Below are positions 12,185 to 26,000 of a stretch of DNA of 64,000 nucleotides, piece by piece. This stretch comes from Sequoia sempervirens (lineage: Eukaryota; Streptophyta; Pinopsida; Cupressales; Cupressaceae), in assembly GCA_007258455.2 (NCBI GenBank), contig VDFB02373365.1, forward strand, positions 226,824,233-226,888,232, read 5' to 3'. The translations under genes and the position numbers were made by a program. Each line of letters begins with the position of its first letter. Within the stretch, counting starts at the first letter, position 1. The notes beneath the pieces are model-generated. The model was not told the DNA's origin and made no database searches. It was given only the letters and a program-made list of their open reading frames with translations.

Positions 12185-12199
12185 TTATAATAATATTAT
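12185..12199. repeat. Candidate LINE target-site duplication, right copy
   Basis: This is an exact 15-bp match of TTATAATAATATTAT to 5163-5177, at the 5' end of the minus-strand LINE, about 20 bases beyond the ORF1 ATG. Confidence 0.5.
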
Positions 12200-12627
12200 A
12201 TTTAATATTATATAATATATTTAATATTATAATAAAATATAATATTATAATATATTAAATATATTATGATATAATATTAAATTAATAAACATTAGTATAA
12301 TGTTTTATAATTTATTGCATATATGATAAATATATTAAAAAAATATTATGATATATAAAATAAAAAAATTGGTTGGGGTCAAACCCAATGCAATTATAAA
12401 GTCTGGCTTAAAAAAATGGATATCCATTTCAAATCGGATATCTGTTTTAAAATGGATATCCATTTGGAAATGGATATTTGTTTTGGTTTTGTATTACAAA
12501 ACCAAAATGGATATTGTACTTGGGCCTACAAAAAGTCAAAGGCGTGAATTTCGCATTTTTGGATGTGTTAAAAATGCACTTTTTTCACATTGCCACTTTT
12601 TGGACCCCCATGATCTTGCACAAACCC
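12200..12627. repeat. AT tract and GGATATC short repeats
   Basis: 12200-12360 is almost pure A+T. From 12416 to 12520 the word ATGGATATCC/TGTTT recurs about five times, and related words lie at 5000-5030 across the LINE. 12530-12627 is unique AT-rich DNA with no counterpart in front of the second LTR copy at 21696. It marks where the 5' LTR of the chromovirus is cut. Confidence 0.5.
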
Positions 12628-14954
12628 ATATTACCACCATTATTACAACTAATATTCTTTTTTATAGTTTTGATATCCCTGTCAGCTAGGCTAAATGATG
12701 GATGCCACACCCTTTGGGTGTATGGATTAGAATAAAATATCAGAGCAATATAAATTGTTGTTGTTTAATAAGTTTGCATCGTTCACCATGAACGATGGAG
12801 GAATGGTTATATCATTCTAATTCTTGCATTATGTTGTATCAATCTATAAGATTGACTAACTGCATTTTATTTGATCTTAGGTATATCTTTGCATATCGAG
12901 CTATGTATGTCATTAATAGGAATTCATCAAAAATTGGCTATTGATAATGTTTATGGTAAAATTGAATAGTCGTTCAACTGTTGGTCGTTCTTGGAAATGA
13001 CAAGTTATTTGAACATTTAATCTTTTGCAGTCACCAATAGGAAACACAAGTTTTTCTATAACTCGATAACTAATGAAAATCATTCTAGAATCTTATGTGA
13101 ATTTGGTCTTAAAACAACAAGCATGTTGTTTGATTCTTTTATTGCACAAACGATACTAGAGCCTAAAACTATTAACAAAACATATTGGCACAGTAATTTG
13201 TAAATTTCTTCAAACAACATTTGTTTTGCTAGAAACCCCATTGTTTTGCTACAAACAATATTAGTTTTCTACAAATCGTATTTTTTTTTCCTACAAACAA
13301 CATTTTTCGCTACAAACAACATTTTTTCGCTACAAACAACATTGTTTTGCTACAAATAGCATTTGTTTTGCTACAAACAACATTGTTCTCCTACAAACAA
13401 CATTGTTCTGCTACAAACAACATTTATTTTTTTATAAATAGCATTGTTCTTCTACAAACAACATTGTTTTGCTACAAACAACATTGTTTTGCTACAAACA
13501 ACATTTGTTTTGCTACAAACAACATTGTTTTGCTACAAACAACATTGTTTTGCTACAAACAACATCGTTATTCTACAAACAACATTTTTTTGCTACAAAC
13601 AACATTTGTTTTTCTAAAAATAGCATTGTTCTACTACAAACAACATTATTTTGCTACAAACAACATCATTACACTACAAACAACATTTTTTTGCTACAAA
13701 CAGTATTTGTTTTGATATAAAAAACATTATTTTGATATAAACAGCTTTGATATGTTACAAACAATGCAAAAATATGTGAAAACTATTCAAACATATCTGT
13801 TCTTATTTCTTTGAAAAGAGAAAATTTACATCTTTTATTACTATCAAATAATATGACAATTTGTAGCATTATTTTGAATGAAAGGAATCTGTTATATGAT
13901 TTTCATTTCAACATGTATGCGCAAATATATTAACTTAAGTAGGCACATATATGTGTATGCACATAAACCTTCGTCTATGTACATATATGTACTTGTGGCA
14001 TACCTTTTTTTGTTACTTATTTAATTTATTCTTAAATGAACAATGAATTACGTTGAATGTAATCATGTGACATGTGTTTGAAATGAATGGATAATGTATT
14101 GATCTATTCCATTTGAATCATTTTTCTAATTCTTATTAAGTTGAGGAAATAAATAGACTAGATTACTTTTCCATATATATGTGTGTAAAGAATAAACCCT
14201 TACAAGAGTAGAAAAATAACACCTAAGTAGACTAGAGCACCTCAGTGTAGATGCTACTAGAGGATAGATAGTTGCTAAGGTATAAACTATTTTTTTGAAA
14301 GTTACCTTCTGGAACAGGTTCCGAAATGGAGTTCAAAGAGTATAGGTTTTTTCTTTATCCAAAACCTATCTTTTGTTGTTGCAACTATATTTTAATGCTT
14401 GGCCAAGCAATTAGCCCATTATGTATGTATGGACTTTCTGATAACACTCTCTGCCATTCCTAGCATAGATCTCACATTTTTTTAATCATAGATAGAGATG
14501 CATGTTGATATATGGGCACACACCAGATTCCACCTTGCAGATTGTTCGCTTTCTAAAATTTCCTTGCAGGTTCGGGTATTCTTCAAGTTGGAAGAATTCT
14601 AGGGAAGTGTAAGCTTCATGGTTGGGAGGTAAAGTGCTTCAATCATGTTCTTGTCCACCAGTAGTGGCAAATTTCAAGAGGAAATTTTGGATGATTTCAT
14701 GAATATCATGGTCTATGATGTAACCTTGATGTATAATTGTATATTGTATTGACTTTGTGGAAAAATGAGCTAAGTCAACTTGGTTGTTGTAATTGACATT
14801 TGGAAATGAATACATATTATTATGATTTTTATTTTAATTAGACATGTGTTGCTATGATTGAAAATATTTGCTTGGTTATGTCTTTTTCAAATTAAATATT
14901 CATAATATCATTCGCAATAATATATTTAAGTAATAATTAGAATGGGTTATTACA
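12628..14954 (+). mobile_element. 5' LTR of the chromovirus, 5'-truncated
   Basis: This region aligns with 21696-23020 plus 27448-28641, the two halves of the 3' LTR. Shared landmarks are ATATTACCACCATTATT at the start, CACCCTTTGGGTGTATGG, the minisatellite, AAACTATTCAAAC and the terminal AATGGGTTATTACA. The first 1.4 kb of the 3' LTR (20296-21695) is missing here, so this copy lost its upstream part. Many substitutions and small indels separate the two, indicating an old insertion. Confidence 0.8.
13205..13745. repeat. Minisatellite, 20-22 bp monomer, in the 5' LTR
   Basis: About 25 tandem copies of a unit close to GCTACAAACAACATTGTTTT. Variable lengths of the T run shift the period between 20 and 22. 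Each unit carries a near-palindrome around AACATTGTT. Open frames through it (LLQTTLFCYKQH-like) are by-products of the period and are not genes. Confidence 0.9.
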
Positions 14955-14956
14955 TT

Positions 14957-14968
14957 TGGTATCAAAGC
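14957..14968 (+). promoter_or_regulatory. Primer-binding site, initiator-Met tRNA type
   Basis: TGGTATCAAAGC two bases after the LTR end TTACA differs from the common plant LTR-element primer site TGGTATCAGAGC at one position. Confidence 0.85.
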
Positions 14969-15082
14969 TTAGGATTCAACTCTAGACCTTTTGAGTCCAC
15001 AAAATCCATGACTAGGGGATAGTTGACCCTTGACCAAATTGAGTTGTTCTGAGGATTGACCAAACCTAGATTCAATGTAGGC

Positions 15083-15453
15083 ATGGGAAGGTCTAAGTCA
15101 TGAAGAAAGAAAGAGAAGATTGTTAGGACCTTGAAAAAGGAAGACATAGTGGAAAAAAAAACCAAGACTGAGGTTCAACCCAAGATTCCTGATGATGAGA
15201 CTCTAGCTCATGCCCTCATTCGACTTAAGCTAGAGAGAGGCAAGAAGATTGAGGAATTGAAGTGAACTCCTAATATTAAGACTCTTTCCGAAATCAAAGA
15301 TTGGCCTGTAGGAGGTGGACCAAATGCACCCTTATTAACTAAAGAGGAAAAGGAGAACCTACGTGCTCAACCCTCCTCTTCTAAGAAAATTGATGTAAAT
15401 TCTGACAAGGACCCAGAGGAGTGTCCTCTCTTTGAGAATGGGAAAACTAACTA
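15083..15453 (+). pseudogene. Leader ORF ahead of gag, unrecognised
   Basis: Between the primer-binding site and gag there is a mostly open, charged stretch with KTEVQPKIPDDETLAHALIR, LERGKKIEELK, a stop, then TPNIKTLSEIKDWPVGGGPN and KEEKENLRAQPSSSKKID. It is Lys/Glu-rich and looks disordered. It could be the N-terminal part of gag separated by mutation or a short extra ORF. No domain was recognised. Confidence 0.35.
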
Positions 15454-15699
15454 ATGTAACCATAAGCTTTTGTAAATAAGGTTATATTGACCCGCGCTTA
15501 ATATAAATAAAGCAAGATGTTATTTTTAGTGTGTTCAATTGAAGAACTTCAAAAACATGCTTTACTATGCGTGAAAGTGTATGTCTTCAATGAATGAGTG
15601 ATATATGCATGTGTATGTAATGTTATGTGAATAAGAATGTTTACTCGTAGAACCTAGTGTTAAATTACGATAGATGTGAAATGTGATGTAGGTCAGGGG

Positions 15700-18600
15700 T
15701 AAGCTAGAACAGTGACCACCAGGCAAGAGACAGGTGCTAGTGGGTCAGAAAATGGTCCAAACAAGAGGCTATAACATATTCTAGAGATTTTGAACAGGCA
15801 AGAGGCTCATATGGACCACATAGAGCATGAGGTCTGAGTGACACACAAGGATCTGGTTCACAAGAATGTGAAAGTCAATTAGGGAGAAGGAAATCTAGGA
15901 GAAGGCCCTCAAGGTCGAATTGAGGAAGAAATTGGAAAAGATCTCAAAATAGTAGCACTATCTAAGTTTGATGGTAAAGCCATCAGAGCCAGAGATGAGG
16001 CATGGATCATTGAAATGGAGAAATATTTTGGACTCTGTAAACTATCCGACCAGACTAAAATGGCATGGGCTACATATCAACTTTTGAGAGAAGCAGCTAC
16101 TTGGTGGGATAATGAAAAGATCAAAAGGAATCTCCAGCTTGATAAGATTACTTGGGAACTCTTCCTCCAATATTTTAGGAAGAGATAGTTACTACAACTC
16201 TTTTTTGACAACAAGGTGACAGAATTCCAAAACCTAACTCAAGGAAGCATGATTGTGACCCAATACTAGGAAAACTTACCCAACCTACTGAAGTATGTGC
16301 CCCATTATCATGGAGATGAATGTTTCTATATTTAGAAGTTCATATTGGGACTCAAGCCCCACATTGGAGTAGAAGTGGACATGCATGATCCTCTCATCAT
16401 GAACGAAGTCTTCCTAAAGGCCACCAAACAAGAGAAAAAATTACAGAAGTTACCCAATTACCACAATAATTCAAATCCTAAGTCTTTGGGAATAAGAAGA
16501 CTCATAAAGGAGACAAGAACCATCAGATCCATAATATCAAGAGAGGAAGTGAGTCACATGAGAAACGTGAAGGTGGCAATGGTGGAAAGAGCAAGAAGGC
16601 AAATAATAACAAAGGCAAAGATGACCAAAACAAAAAGGGCTTTAGAGAGGACAAGCTAGGAGGTCACAAAGGGCCTCATGATGGGTGTTATGCTTGTGGA
16701 GGCAATCATTATGCCTCAAATTTTCCACAACAGTCAAAGTCATGAAGGGAAGGAAACTATCAGTAGTATCAGCATTATCAGATCCATGCTACAGTGGATA
16801 ACAAGTAGGCATAGTATCAAGCTTCACCAATACAGCTGATTGGTAAGCTCTATGGTTGAACTGTCTCTATTTTAATTGATATCAGAGCTATTGAATGCTT
16901 CATAGACCCTAGAGTAATATCCAAGATACCTATTAGACCTAGATACATGGAAAACTCATGGAAATTCTAGTATGGAAACCAAGTAGAGTGGAGGGTAGAT
17001 GCCTATCTCTTTTGTAGTGAGTTAGAGCTTCCAATCTTCCAGACCCAAGTCAACATGTATGTGGCACCCTTAGGCTCATACGATGTAATTTTGTGAATAC
17101 ATTGGTTAATCGAGCATAAGTCTATAGTGAACTATGAGGATAAGGTAGTTAGTTGTTTGGATGATTATGGGAATTTAGTCAAGATATGTGGGATGCAAAG
17201 AACCTTAGAACTTAGACAGATCTTTGTGATGCAACTCAAAAATTCTTGTCAGAAGGGATGTGTTATTTATGTTGTGCATATCAATAACCCTAACAATAAG
17301 GAATAGTATCTAGATGACTACCTTATTCTCAAGGAGCTATGTGATGTATTCCCTAATGAACTCATGGAGTTGCCTCCAAAATGGGAATTTGACTTCTCTA
17401 TTGATCTTGTACCAAGAGATGAGCCTCAATCCAAAGCATCTTATCAGATGACCACCACCAAAATCTATGAGTTGAAGGCCCAACTAATGGAATTGTTGAA
17501 CAAAGGGCTCATAAGACCCAATATGTCTCCTTGGGGAACATTAGTTATCTTTATGAAAAAAAAGGATGGAACCTTGCGTCTATGTATACACTATCAGATG
17601 TTGAACAACTAAACTATCAAGAATCAATACCCACTCCCAAGGATCTATGAGTTGTTTGACTAGATGAAGGGAGTGACAGTGTTCTCCAAAATCGATCTCG
17701 GGTCAAGATACCATTAGTTGAGAATAAATGAAGAAGATATTCTGAAGACTATCTTTCGAACTTAGTATGGACATTACAAGTTCACTATGGTACCTTTTAG
17801 TTTGACCAATGTACCTACAGCTTTCATTAACCTCATGAATAGTGTGTTCAGAGACTATTTGGATGACTTTGTTTTGATTTTCATTGACAACATTCTAGTT
17901 TACTCAAAGTTTGTAGAAGAGCATGATAGGCACTTGAGGATAGTTTTATAGTGACTGAGAGAGAAGAAAATCTTTGAGAAGCTATCCAAGTGCTCATTTT
18001 ATCAAGATAGGGTGCACTATCTAGGCCATATTATTTCAGCTAAGGGATTCTTTGTAGACCCAAAGAAGATCAAGGTGATTGTGGAATGGCTAGTGCCTCA
18101 AAATGTGTCAGAAGTTCGCAACTTCATGGGCCTTGTAGGATACTATAGAATTTTTTTGCAAGGGTTCTCCTAGATTGCATCTCCAATCATGTCACTCCAA
18201 AAGAAAGGGAACACAATTTGAATGGACTGGGAAGTGTGAACAACCATTCCAACTCCTAAAGGAGAGGCTCACAACAACACCAATTTTGACCATCCATGAT
18301 CCTAATGGAAGATTCACTATAATCATAGATGCTTTAGGAAAGGGATTGGGAGCAGTACTAATGCAGGATGGACAAGAGGAAATGTATGAATCGATGAAGC
18401 TTAAACAACATGAGGTGAAGTACTCACCACATGATTTAGAGTTGGCCGCAATAGTTCATGCTCTGTGAATGTGGAGGAATTACCTCTTAGGGAAGCCATT
18501 TGAGCTCAAGATAGACCACTTAGGATTAAGATAATTTTTTACTCAACAAAACCTTAATGCATGATAGAGAAGGTGGTTGGAATTCCTTAGTGAGTATGAC

Positions 18601-20095
18601 TTCGAAATTAAGTATATAAAGGGAAAATAGAATAGAGTGATTGATGCTCTTAGTAGATGAAGATATCTAGAAGCCATGATCTCGATAAGGTCTAATCTAA
18701 GACAACAGGTGATAAAACATTCGCTAGGGGATGAGCACTATGAAAGAGTGAAGAGTTCCCTAGTAGAGAATCCAATTGATTATCAATTTCGATGGGTATG
18801 TGATTGAACTAGATGGAATTTTGAAATATTAGAAAAGAATTTACATTCTAGACTCTAGAGAGCTAAGGAAGTTGGTTCTAGAAGAGGTTCATAATGCACC
18901 TTATTCAGGACACCCCGGAGTATCCAAGATGATCGTAGAATTGAAAAATCTATACTTTTGGCCTAAACTAAAGAAGGATGTAGTGGAGTACATAGCCAGA
19001 TGCTTATAGTGTCAATGAGTCAAGGTTGAGCATGCACATCTATTAGGGATATTGTGTCCTCATGACATACCTGAGTATAAATGGCAGGCAATTAGTATGG
19101 ACTTCATACAGGGGTTACTTTTGAGCAAGAATCAACATGATGTTATCTTGGTTGTGATCGATAAGTTGACCAAGGTGGCGTACTTCATTCCAGGAAACCT
19201 TAAGGATGGATCATTGACCTTGGCCAAGAAATTTTTCCAAGAGATCTTCTATTTTCATGGAGTTCCAAAGACTATCATTTTTTACAAGGACACCCAGATG
19301 ACCTCAAGATTTTGGATGACCCTAAATGTCACATTGGGAACCAAGTTAAATTTTATCCTATCTTATCATCCTCAGACTGATGACAAGATGAACAGGGTGA
19401 ATCAAGTAGTCGAAGACCTCCTCCAAATTTACTCCATGGGCTAATAGTACAAGTAGGAAGAATACTTACTATTGGTAGATTTTTCTTACAATAACTCTTA
19501 CACACATCTCTAGGCATGGCACCATTTGAAGCTCTTTATGGGTGGAAATGTCATACACCAATAAATTGGGATAAATTGGAAGACAAGATCATAGTAGTAC
19601 CTAAAATACTTAAGGAGATGGAAGAAAAAATGAGAGTCATTAAGGGCAGACTAAAGGAGGCGGTAGACCAACAAAAGAGTTATGCCGACAAGAATAGAAC
19701 TCTTAGATAGTTTGCAGTAAGGGATAGAGTCTTCTTAATGGTCAGACCTCATAAAAGTTCCATTGCCTTTGGAAATTCTTCCAAGTTGGCCTTGAGATAT
19801 GTGGGTATGTTTGAGGTCTTGGAAGTGATCAACCCAATTGCTTATAGACTTTCTCTACCACCTGCTCTGGCTCAACTTCATAATGTGTTTCATGTTTCTT
19901 CACTTAAGCCATATCATCTTGATGTAGTTCATGTGCTGGATTGGCAATCCTTGTAGGTATAGGACCCAAGAGTGGTGCTAGTGGATCCCATTAGAATCGT
20001 GGATAGACGCAATGTTAAGTTGTGGAGTAGATACATTGCTCAATTTAAGGTCCAATGGGACTAGTATTCAAAAGATAGTGCTACTTGGGGAGGAT
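15700..20095 (+). pseudogene. Ty3/gypsy chromovirus gag-pol, decayed
   Basis: Domains occur in canonical order with many stops and shifts. Gag core: about 15955-16440 (ALSKFDGK, REAATWWDNEK, ILGLKPHIGVEV). Zinc knuckle: about 16686, CYACGGNHYASNF, with the last Cys replaced by Phe. Protease: about 16870-17130, with ILIDIRAIECFIDP where D-S/T-G is expected. RT: about 17330-17950, FSKIDLGSRYH intact but [10 protein letters not shown] where YIDD is usual. RNase H: about 18210-18660. Integrase: about 18870-19440, with GHPGVSKM, MDFIQG, FYKDTQ, and NRVNQ where the usual catalytic Glu (ERVNQ) is absent. C-terminus: VDPIRIVDRRNVKLWSRYIA followed by FKVQWD resembles the chromodomain-type tail of Tekay/Reina-like chromoviruses. 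The order PR-RT-RH-IN identifies Ty3/gypsy. It is not functional. Confidence 0.9.
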
Positions 20096-20282
20096 GTGGA
20101 AGAAATAGAATACTCTTGCCCACATTTTCTTTCTTAGAAAGAGACTTTTAATAAAATAAAATAAAATAAAAAATTGGATTGAATAATATAATTTTTTGGC
20201 TTGGAAACAATATGATATGATGTTAAAATAGATATATATGCTTAAATTTTGACTAAATAGACATCAAAACAATATCTCTTTC

Positions 20283-20295
20283 AAGAGGGGAAAGA
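20283..20295 (+). promoter_or_regulatory. Polypurine tract of the chromovirus
   Basis: AAGAGGGGAAAGA lies directly before TGTCATAACCC, the start of the 3' LTR, about 190 bases after the chromodomain-like tail. Confidence 0.75.
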
Positions 20296-22364
20296 TGTCA
20301 TAACCCAATTTTTTATTGCATTTAAATTATAATATGATAAATTGAATTATTGAGGAAATTCAATATGTTGAATGAAAATTTTGATATTTTTGAAAATTTT
20401 GAAATAAGTTGACCATCATTTAACTATGTGATCTTTTGAACTATCTTATACTTAATCATGATTGAATGTTATTGATGAACTATGTAAGTGCAAGTGTGTG
20501 CAATTGCAGGATAACAAGTTGAAGGATGAGACCATGGTTGAAGTAGGATCGTTTATTTGGATTGAATGGTAAGATCGATGGAATCTAGGTGAACACACCA
20601 CAAATGGCATGATGTTTGCATTTGAAATTTCATACATAGAAAATTTTATTGACTTTATTCAAATTGATTCAATGATTGAAAAATAGGCTTGTGAAATGAA
20701 ATACATGTGATTTCTTATTTAATTGTCTATCTTAATCTTGTTTTTTGAAAATTTGAAAGAAAATGATAGCATGATTAAACACAAAAATGAGCGTATGTAT
20801 TTCGAAAAGGCTTATTTAAAGGATAAGAAAAACCACTTCATTTAAACATTATTGTTCAAATAAAATAAAAGTCCATTCTTATTTAAATAGTGATATATGT
20901 AAATATAAACATATATATACAAATAAAAATATATATATACATATACATATGTATTAAATATAAAAGAACATACAAATGTGTGCAAATAAATATATATATT
21001 TATAGTCCTTAAAAATTGAATATGGATTGAAATTATAAAATCAATACCGTTGATTTCAAATAAAATCAAATGAGGACATAATGGTGAGTGGCCTATATTC
21101 AATCTTAAGGCCAAGTTAATTAAATTTGAATAGTGGGGCAGCAAATTAATGCCCACTATGAATGAAATAGGCAGTGGTGATGAGTATTAAGTGGGGAAAC
21201 GAAGGAAATTGACTAGAAAGTGTTGGAAACCGAAGGAAAAAGTTGAGAAAAAAGCTTCGGTCTAGAGGTAAATTGATTTTGTTTACAAGCATACTTGATA
21301 TTTCAGTAAACTCTATTCAAAACTTGGAATTTTCTTTCAACACGTTGATTCTTTTAGAATCAATGATACATTATTAAACATCTTTAAGATGCTAGTGTAT
21401 TCAGTTTATAGCTAAGTTGTTTTATGTAAGATCGATTATTTTCTTATTCTATGATACCAGGGCCTTATCGGTTGTTCTTGCATGTTTTAATCTATGCATT
21501 TTTTCACTCTATCAATATGCTAGCCAAGCTTGGCCGAGATATGCTTGCCATATCGTTATCGGCTATATTTGTAATTTCTTGCATGTGAGTTATTTAGCCA
21601 TTTTGTGGATATTTGGATGAAATCCAAATAGTAGAAGTTTTGTGTTATATAAAACGATGTAAAAATCATTAAACATTTCCCTTAGGGAGAGAGCTATATT
21701 ACCACCATTATTTCAACTATTATTCTTTTTTATAGTATTTGACATCCCTGTCAACTAGGTCGAATGATGGATGTCGCACCCTTTGGGTGTATGGATTAGA
21801 ATAAAATCTCAAAGCAATAGAAAATCATTGTTGTTTTTTAATAAGTCTACATCATTCACCACGAACAATGAAGGAACAGATATATCATTCCAATTATTGC
21901 ATTATGTTGTATCGATCTATAAGATCGACTAACTGGCCATTATTTGATCCTAGGTAAATCATTGTATATCGAGCTATGAATTTCATTAATAGGAATTCAT
22001 CAAAGATCAGTTATTGATAATGTCTATGGAAAAATTGAACAGTCATTCGACTATTGGTCGTTCTTGGAAACGACAAGTGGTTTGAACATTTAATCATTTG
22101 TAGTCACCAATAGGAAACATGGGTTTTTCTATAGCCCAAGAAATAATGAAAATCGTTCCAAAGTCTTATGTTAATTTTTTCTTAAAAAAACAAGCATGTC
22201 ATTTGATTATTTTATTACACAAAGGATACTAGTATTGTTTAAATATTTGAATACCATAATCATGGAAACTATGTTCATTTGAATGTTGTACTAGATAGCC
22301 TAAAACTGTTAATGAAACATATTGGCATAGTAATTTGTAAATTTCTTCAAACATTATAATTTGT

Positions 22365-23015
22365 TTAGCTACAAGTAGCATTTATTTTGCTACAAACGCA
22401 ATTGTTTTGCTACAAACAACATTATTTTGCTACAAACAACATTATTTTGCTACAAACAACATATTTTGCTATAAACAACATTAGTTTGCTACAAATTGCA
22501 TTATTTTGCTACAAACAACATCGTTTCGCTACAAACAACATTGTTTCGCTACAAACAACATTTGTTTCACTACAAACAACATTTGTTTAGGCACAAACAA
22601 CATTTGTTTAGCTACAAACAACATTTTTTTTGCTACAAATATAATTGTTCTACTACAAATAGCATTGTTTTGCTACAAACATTTTTTTTTCTATAAACAA
22701 CATTATTTTGCTACAAACAACATTATTTTTCTACAAACAACATTTGTTTTGCTACAAACAACATTTTTTTTGCTACAAACAACATTTGTTTTGCTACAAA
22801 CAACATTGTTTTGCTACAAATAACATTTTTTTGCTACAAACAACATTATTTTCCTACAAACAACATTTTTTCCTACAAATAGCATTGTTCTGCTACAAAC
22901 AACTTTGTTTCGCTACAAACATCGTTATGCTACAAACAACATTATTTTGTTACAAATGGTATTTGTTTTGATACAAACAACATTGTTTTGATACAAATAG
23001 ATTTTATATGTTACA
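22365..23015. repeat. Minisatellite, 20-22 bp monomer, in the 3' LTR
   Basis: It has the same monomer as at 13205-13745 (near GCTACAAACAACATTGTTTT), about 30 units. Copy number and variant order differ from the 5' LTR copy, so the array changed independently after insertion. Long open frames here are period artefacts. Confidence 0.9.
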
Positions 23016-23020
23016 AATAA

Positions 23021-26000
23021 TGTAACACCCCACCACAAAACCCTAGAGGACAACACACTACAACACTTAAAAATGAAAAAAAAATTTGAAGTGCAACATA
23101 CTAAATCTTGCTGATCATACAATAACTTGTATTCTAAACGTAATTCCTCTAAACTTCCATGACTACACTACTAGAATCCCATTAACCAAACTACAAGAAT
23201 TATAAATCATCTCATTAAACCAGATTTTATCTAACAATGTAAAGTGCATTTAGTCCATCACATTAAATGATATACCAATAAGAATCATCCATATCATATT
23301 ATCAATATAGAAAAATTCATGATTGTTACAATTAACTAACATATGCAAGATACAACATTTGCATTATCCATTACAAGAGAGAGAGTCCAACAATTAATTA
23401 CAACATTACAAATTATACAACAATGTTTCCTTGAATACATGTTAGGAGAGTACATGAAAAATATATTATATGATACACTGATTACAATTAAATGCAAGTA
23501 CATGGAAGATAATCCACTGGAGCAGAAACAAGTTCAAAAGTACACATCTCCAGAAGTAGCTGCCACGCACATGAACAAAAAAAATGGAAGACCCAAAGGA
23601 GTAAAAAGCACATTCCACCTAACCATGTGGAACCCTAAGGTCCACCCCTCGTGCTAGGAGATAGCAATAAGGACCCACCACAAAACATTTAAGAAGATAG
23701 AAGAATGCAACAAAGGCTAACATGACTCCAATATACAAGTACATTATAACAACACACAACAATGACACCACTTCTGGAGGCACACAAACAACAATGGGGA
23801 AACACAAGACAAGGGAATACTGGGTTACAGTAGAGAAGAGCGTCATCGCATGGTCCTAGTATGGGTTATCCTAGATGTCTCTCACTAGACGTCAACCCCC
23901 ATCTATGGTTATCTTGGCTGCCTCACACTAGGCACTGGCCCCATAGGGTAACACATGTGGAACCAACTTCCTTTCATGAGGAAAAGGAAGTTGATATTGC
24001 CAACTAGGCCTTCTCAACCCATCCTTAGCCTAAATGAGCACTACAGGCATGGGTGAGGCATCCAATCAGCTTAATTAGAGTTAGAGTCTACCCAAACCCC
24101 TATTTTATTAATTAGGTTATCACTTAGTTAAGAAACTCCTACATGGTTTATCCTGGTCACCACTTTGTGCGTCAACCCCCATTGAGAGCCACTCCCCCTA
24201 CTAACAACTAGAAGACCCAACACACCAATAGGATAAGCCAACTTGCACAAATCACAAACTGCATGAACATACGCATAAGGTGAGGCATGAACCATCTCGC
24301 ACAAAAATCCCAATCATAGTGATGAATAAATAGTGCAAGGCTAAAGATCCTCATGAACACTATTCAAGTATAACTCAATTTAATTTCACAATGAATTAAT
24401 CCTAAAACCAAAAATTGAGCTAATTTCCCCAAGCCTCTGGAATTTTCCCAATAACCCCTTAACACAAAGAACCACTTCTTTTGAGCACAAACAATAACAT
24501 CCCATTATCCAACAAACAACACATAATACATCTTATAAGCAACCATTCCAATAATATAACCATTGAAATACAAAGTGGAATTAACTTTACTTTAATTAAG
24601 TAATTGTAATAGAAATCATTGTTCAAACATCAAGAAGAATTATCTAATTTACTTATTTATTAGATCTTCCAATTTTGAAATAAACAACCTCATGCAATGT
24701 TTAAATACATGTGTATATATACATATATGCATATGTATGTATATATGTATATACATATATAGATAAATCTGTATATATATGTATATATATACATATAAAT
24801 ATTTCTATGAAAGTAAACGTATCTATATGAACACTATCTACTATTAACAAACAGTAATCAAAAAATTATATAAAGGATTATATATATGAAAAAAAACAAG
24901 ATCAAATGATAAGCTTGCTGCATGGCGCATGATACAAAAGGAAGTCTCACATAAGTGTTCTTTGAAGTATGTTAAATAAAATAAAATATGTCATACAAAT
25001 ATAACATCCTTATACATATTCATTCATACATCCACATATATATGTTGAAAGAATCGACTTCAAAGAATCGAATGATAACTATTCATTCATACATCCACAT
25101 ATATATATATGTGTATATTTATATATGTATATATATGCATATATATATATATATCAAATTACTCTCTATTGAAATAATCGACTTCAAAGAATCGAATGAT
25201 AACTATGCATTGAATTCCTATACATTAGATTTTAAGCAAGGCATATTCAAACTTAAAATGGGGTTCAATCTCAAACAAGATAGCTAATCGGTTCTTATAT
25301 ATGCAAATCAATATTCAACCATATGCAGTATCTTGTGTCAGAACGCAAAGAATGTAGGGGAGGCACTAAATCGAATGATATAAATAAAAATCCCAAAAGG
25401 GTAGGTGCAGTAGCAAATCACATACAACAATGTATGATGCAAATGAAAATCAAGTATAAATTATACACGGGAAATCACTTTGAAACATTGTGATTACCAA
25501 AATGATGCAACAATAAAGTACATCCCATGTTCCAAGCTATTGAAAGCTAACCAAAGATAATAGAGGATTACAACTATCGATTTCCATTCATATGGCCTAC
25601 ACATTGGAGTATTGAAGACCGAATGTTAACAAAAATCAAAACCGATTGCCAAGGCTTGGTCAATAAAATTTATTTTGAAGCAGACAAAGGTAAATCGCAT
25701 GCCTCTGTTATCACAATATAATGCATTGTATGGCTTAAAATGCCTCTATTGGTATAGCTTGAACTCAAAGTGTCAATATAAAGGAAAACAGTAAGTGAGA
25801 CCTTGGCTTTGAATGCTTAAAAGGTGAAATATTCCTTACAAAATCAGATGCTCAAAGACAAATACAACATACAAAGTTTAATAAAACTATCGAATTAAAC
25901 AAAGCTAAATGTTCGACTGTATCCTTCGGTATCAAATATTAAATATATATTTATAAAGTAAGCTTAACCCAATCTACAATTCGCAATGTCAGTTTCTCTA

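Noticed and set aside
13347..13720. ORFs of 80-120 codons with repeated CYKQHCFATNN text, also at 22387-22971
   Set aside because: All three frames are open because the 20-22-bp monomer lacks stops. This is a minisatellite and not a repeat protein.
20842..21156. 104-codon minus-strand ORF rich in YIYIYLY
   Set aside because: Translation of TATA-type microsatellite inside the LTR.
13205..23015. CRISPR-like alternation of repeats and spacers
   Set aside because: The units are directly abutting variants of one monomer with no unique spacers, inside plant LTRs.
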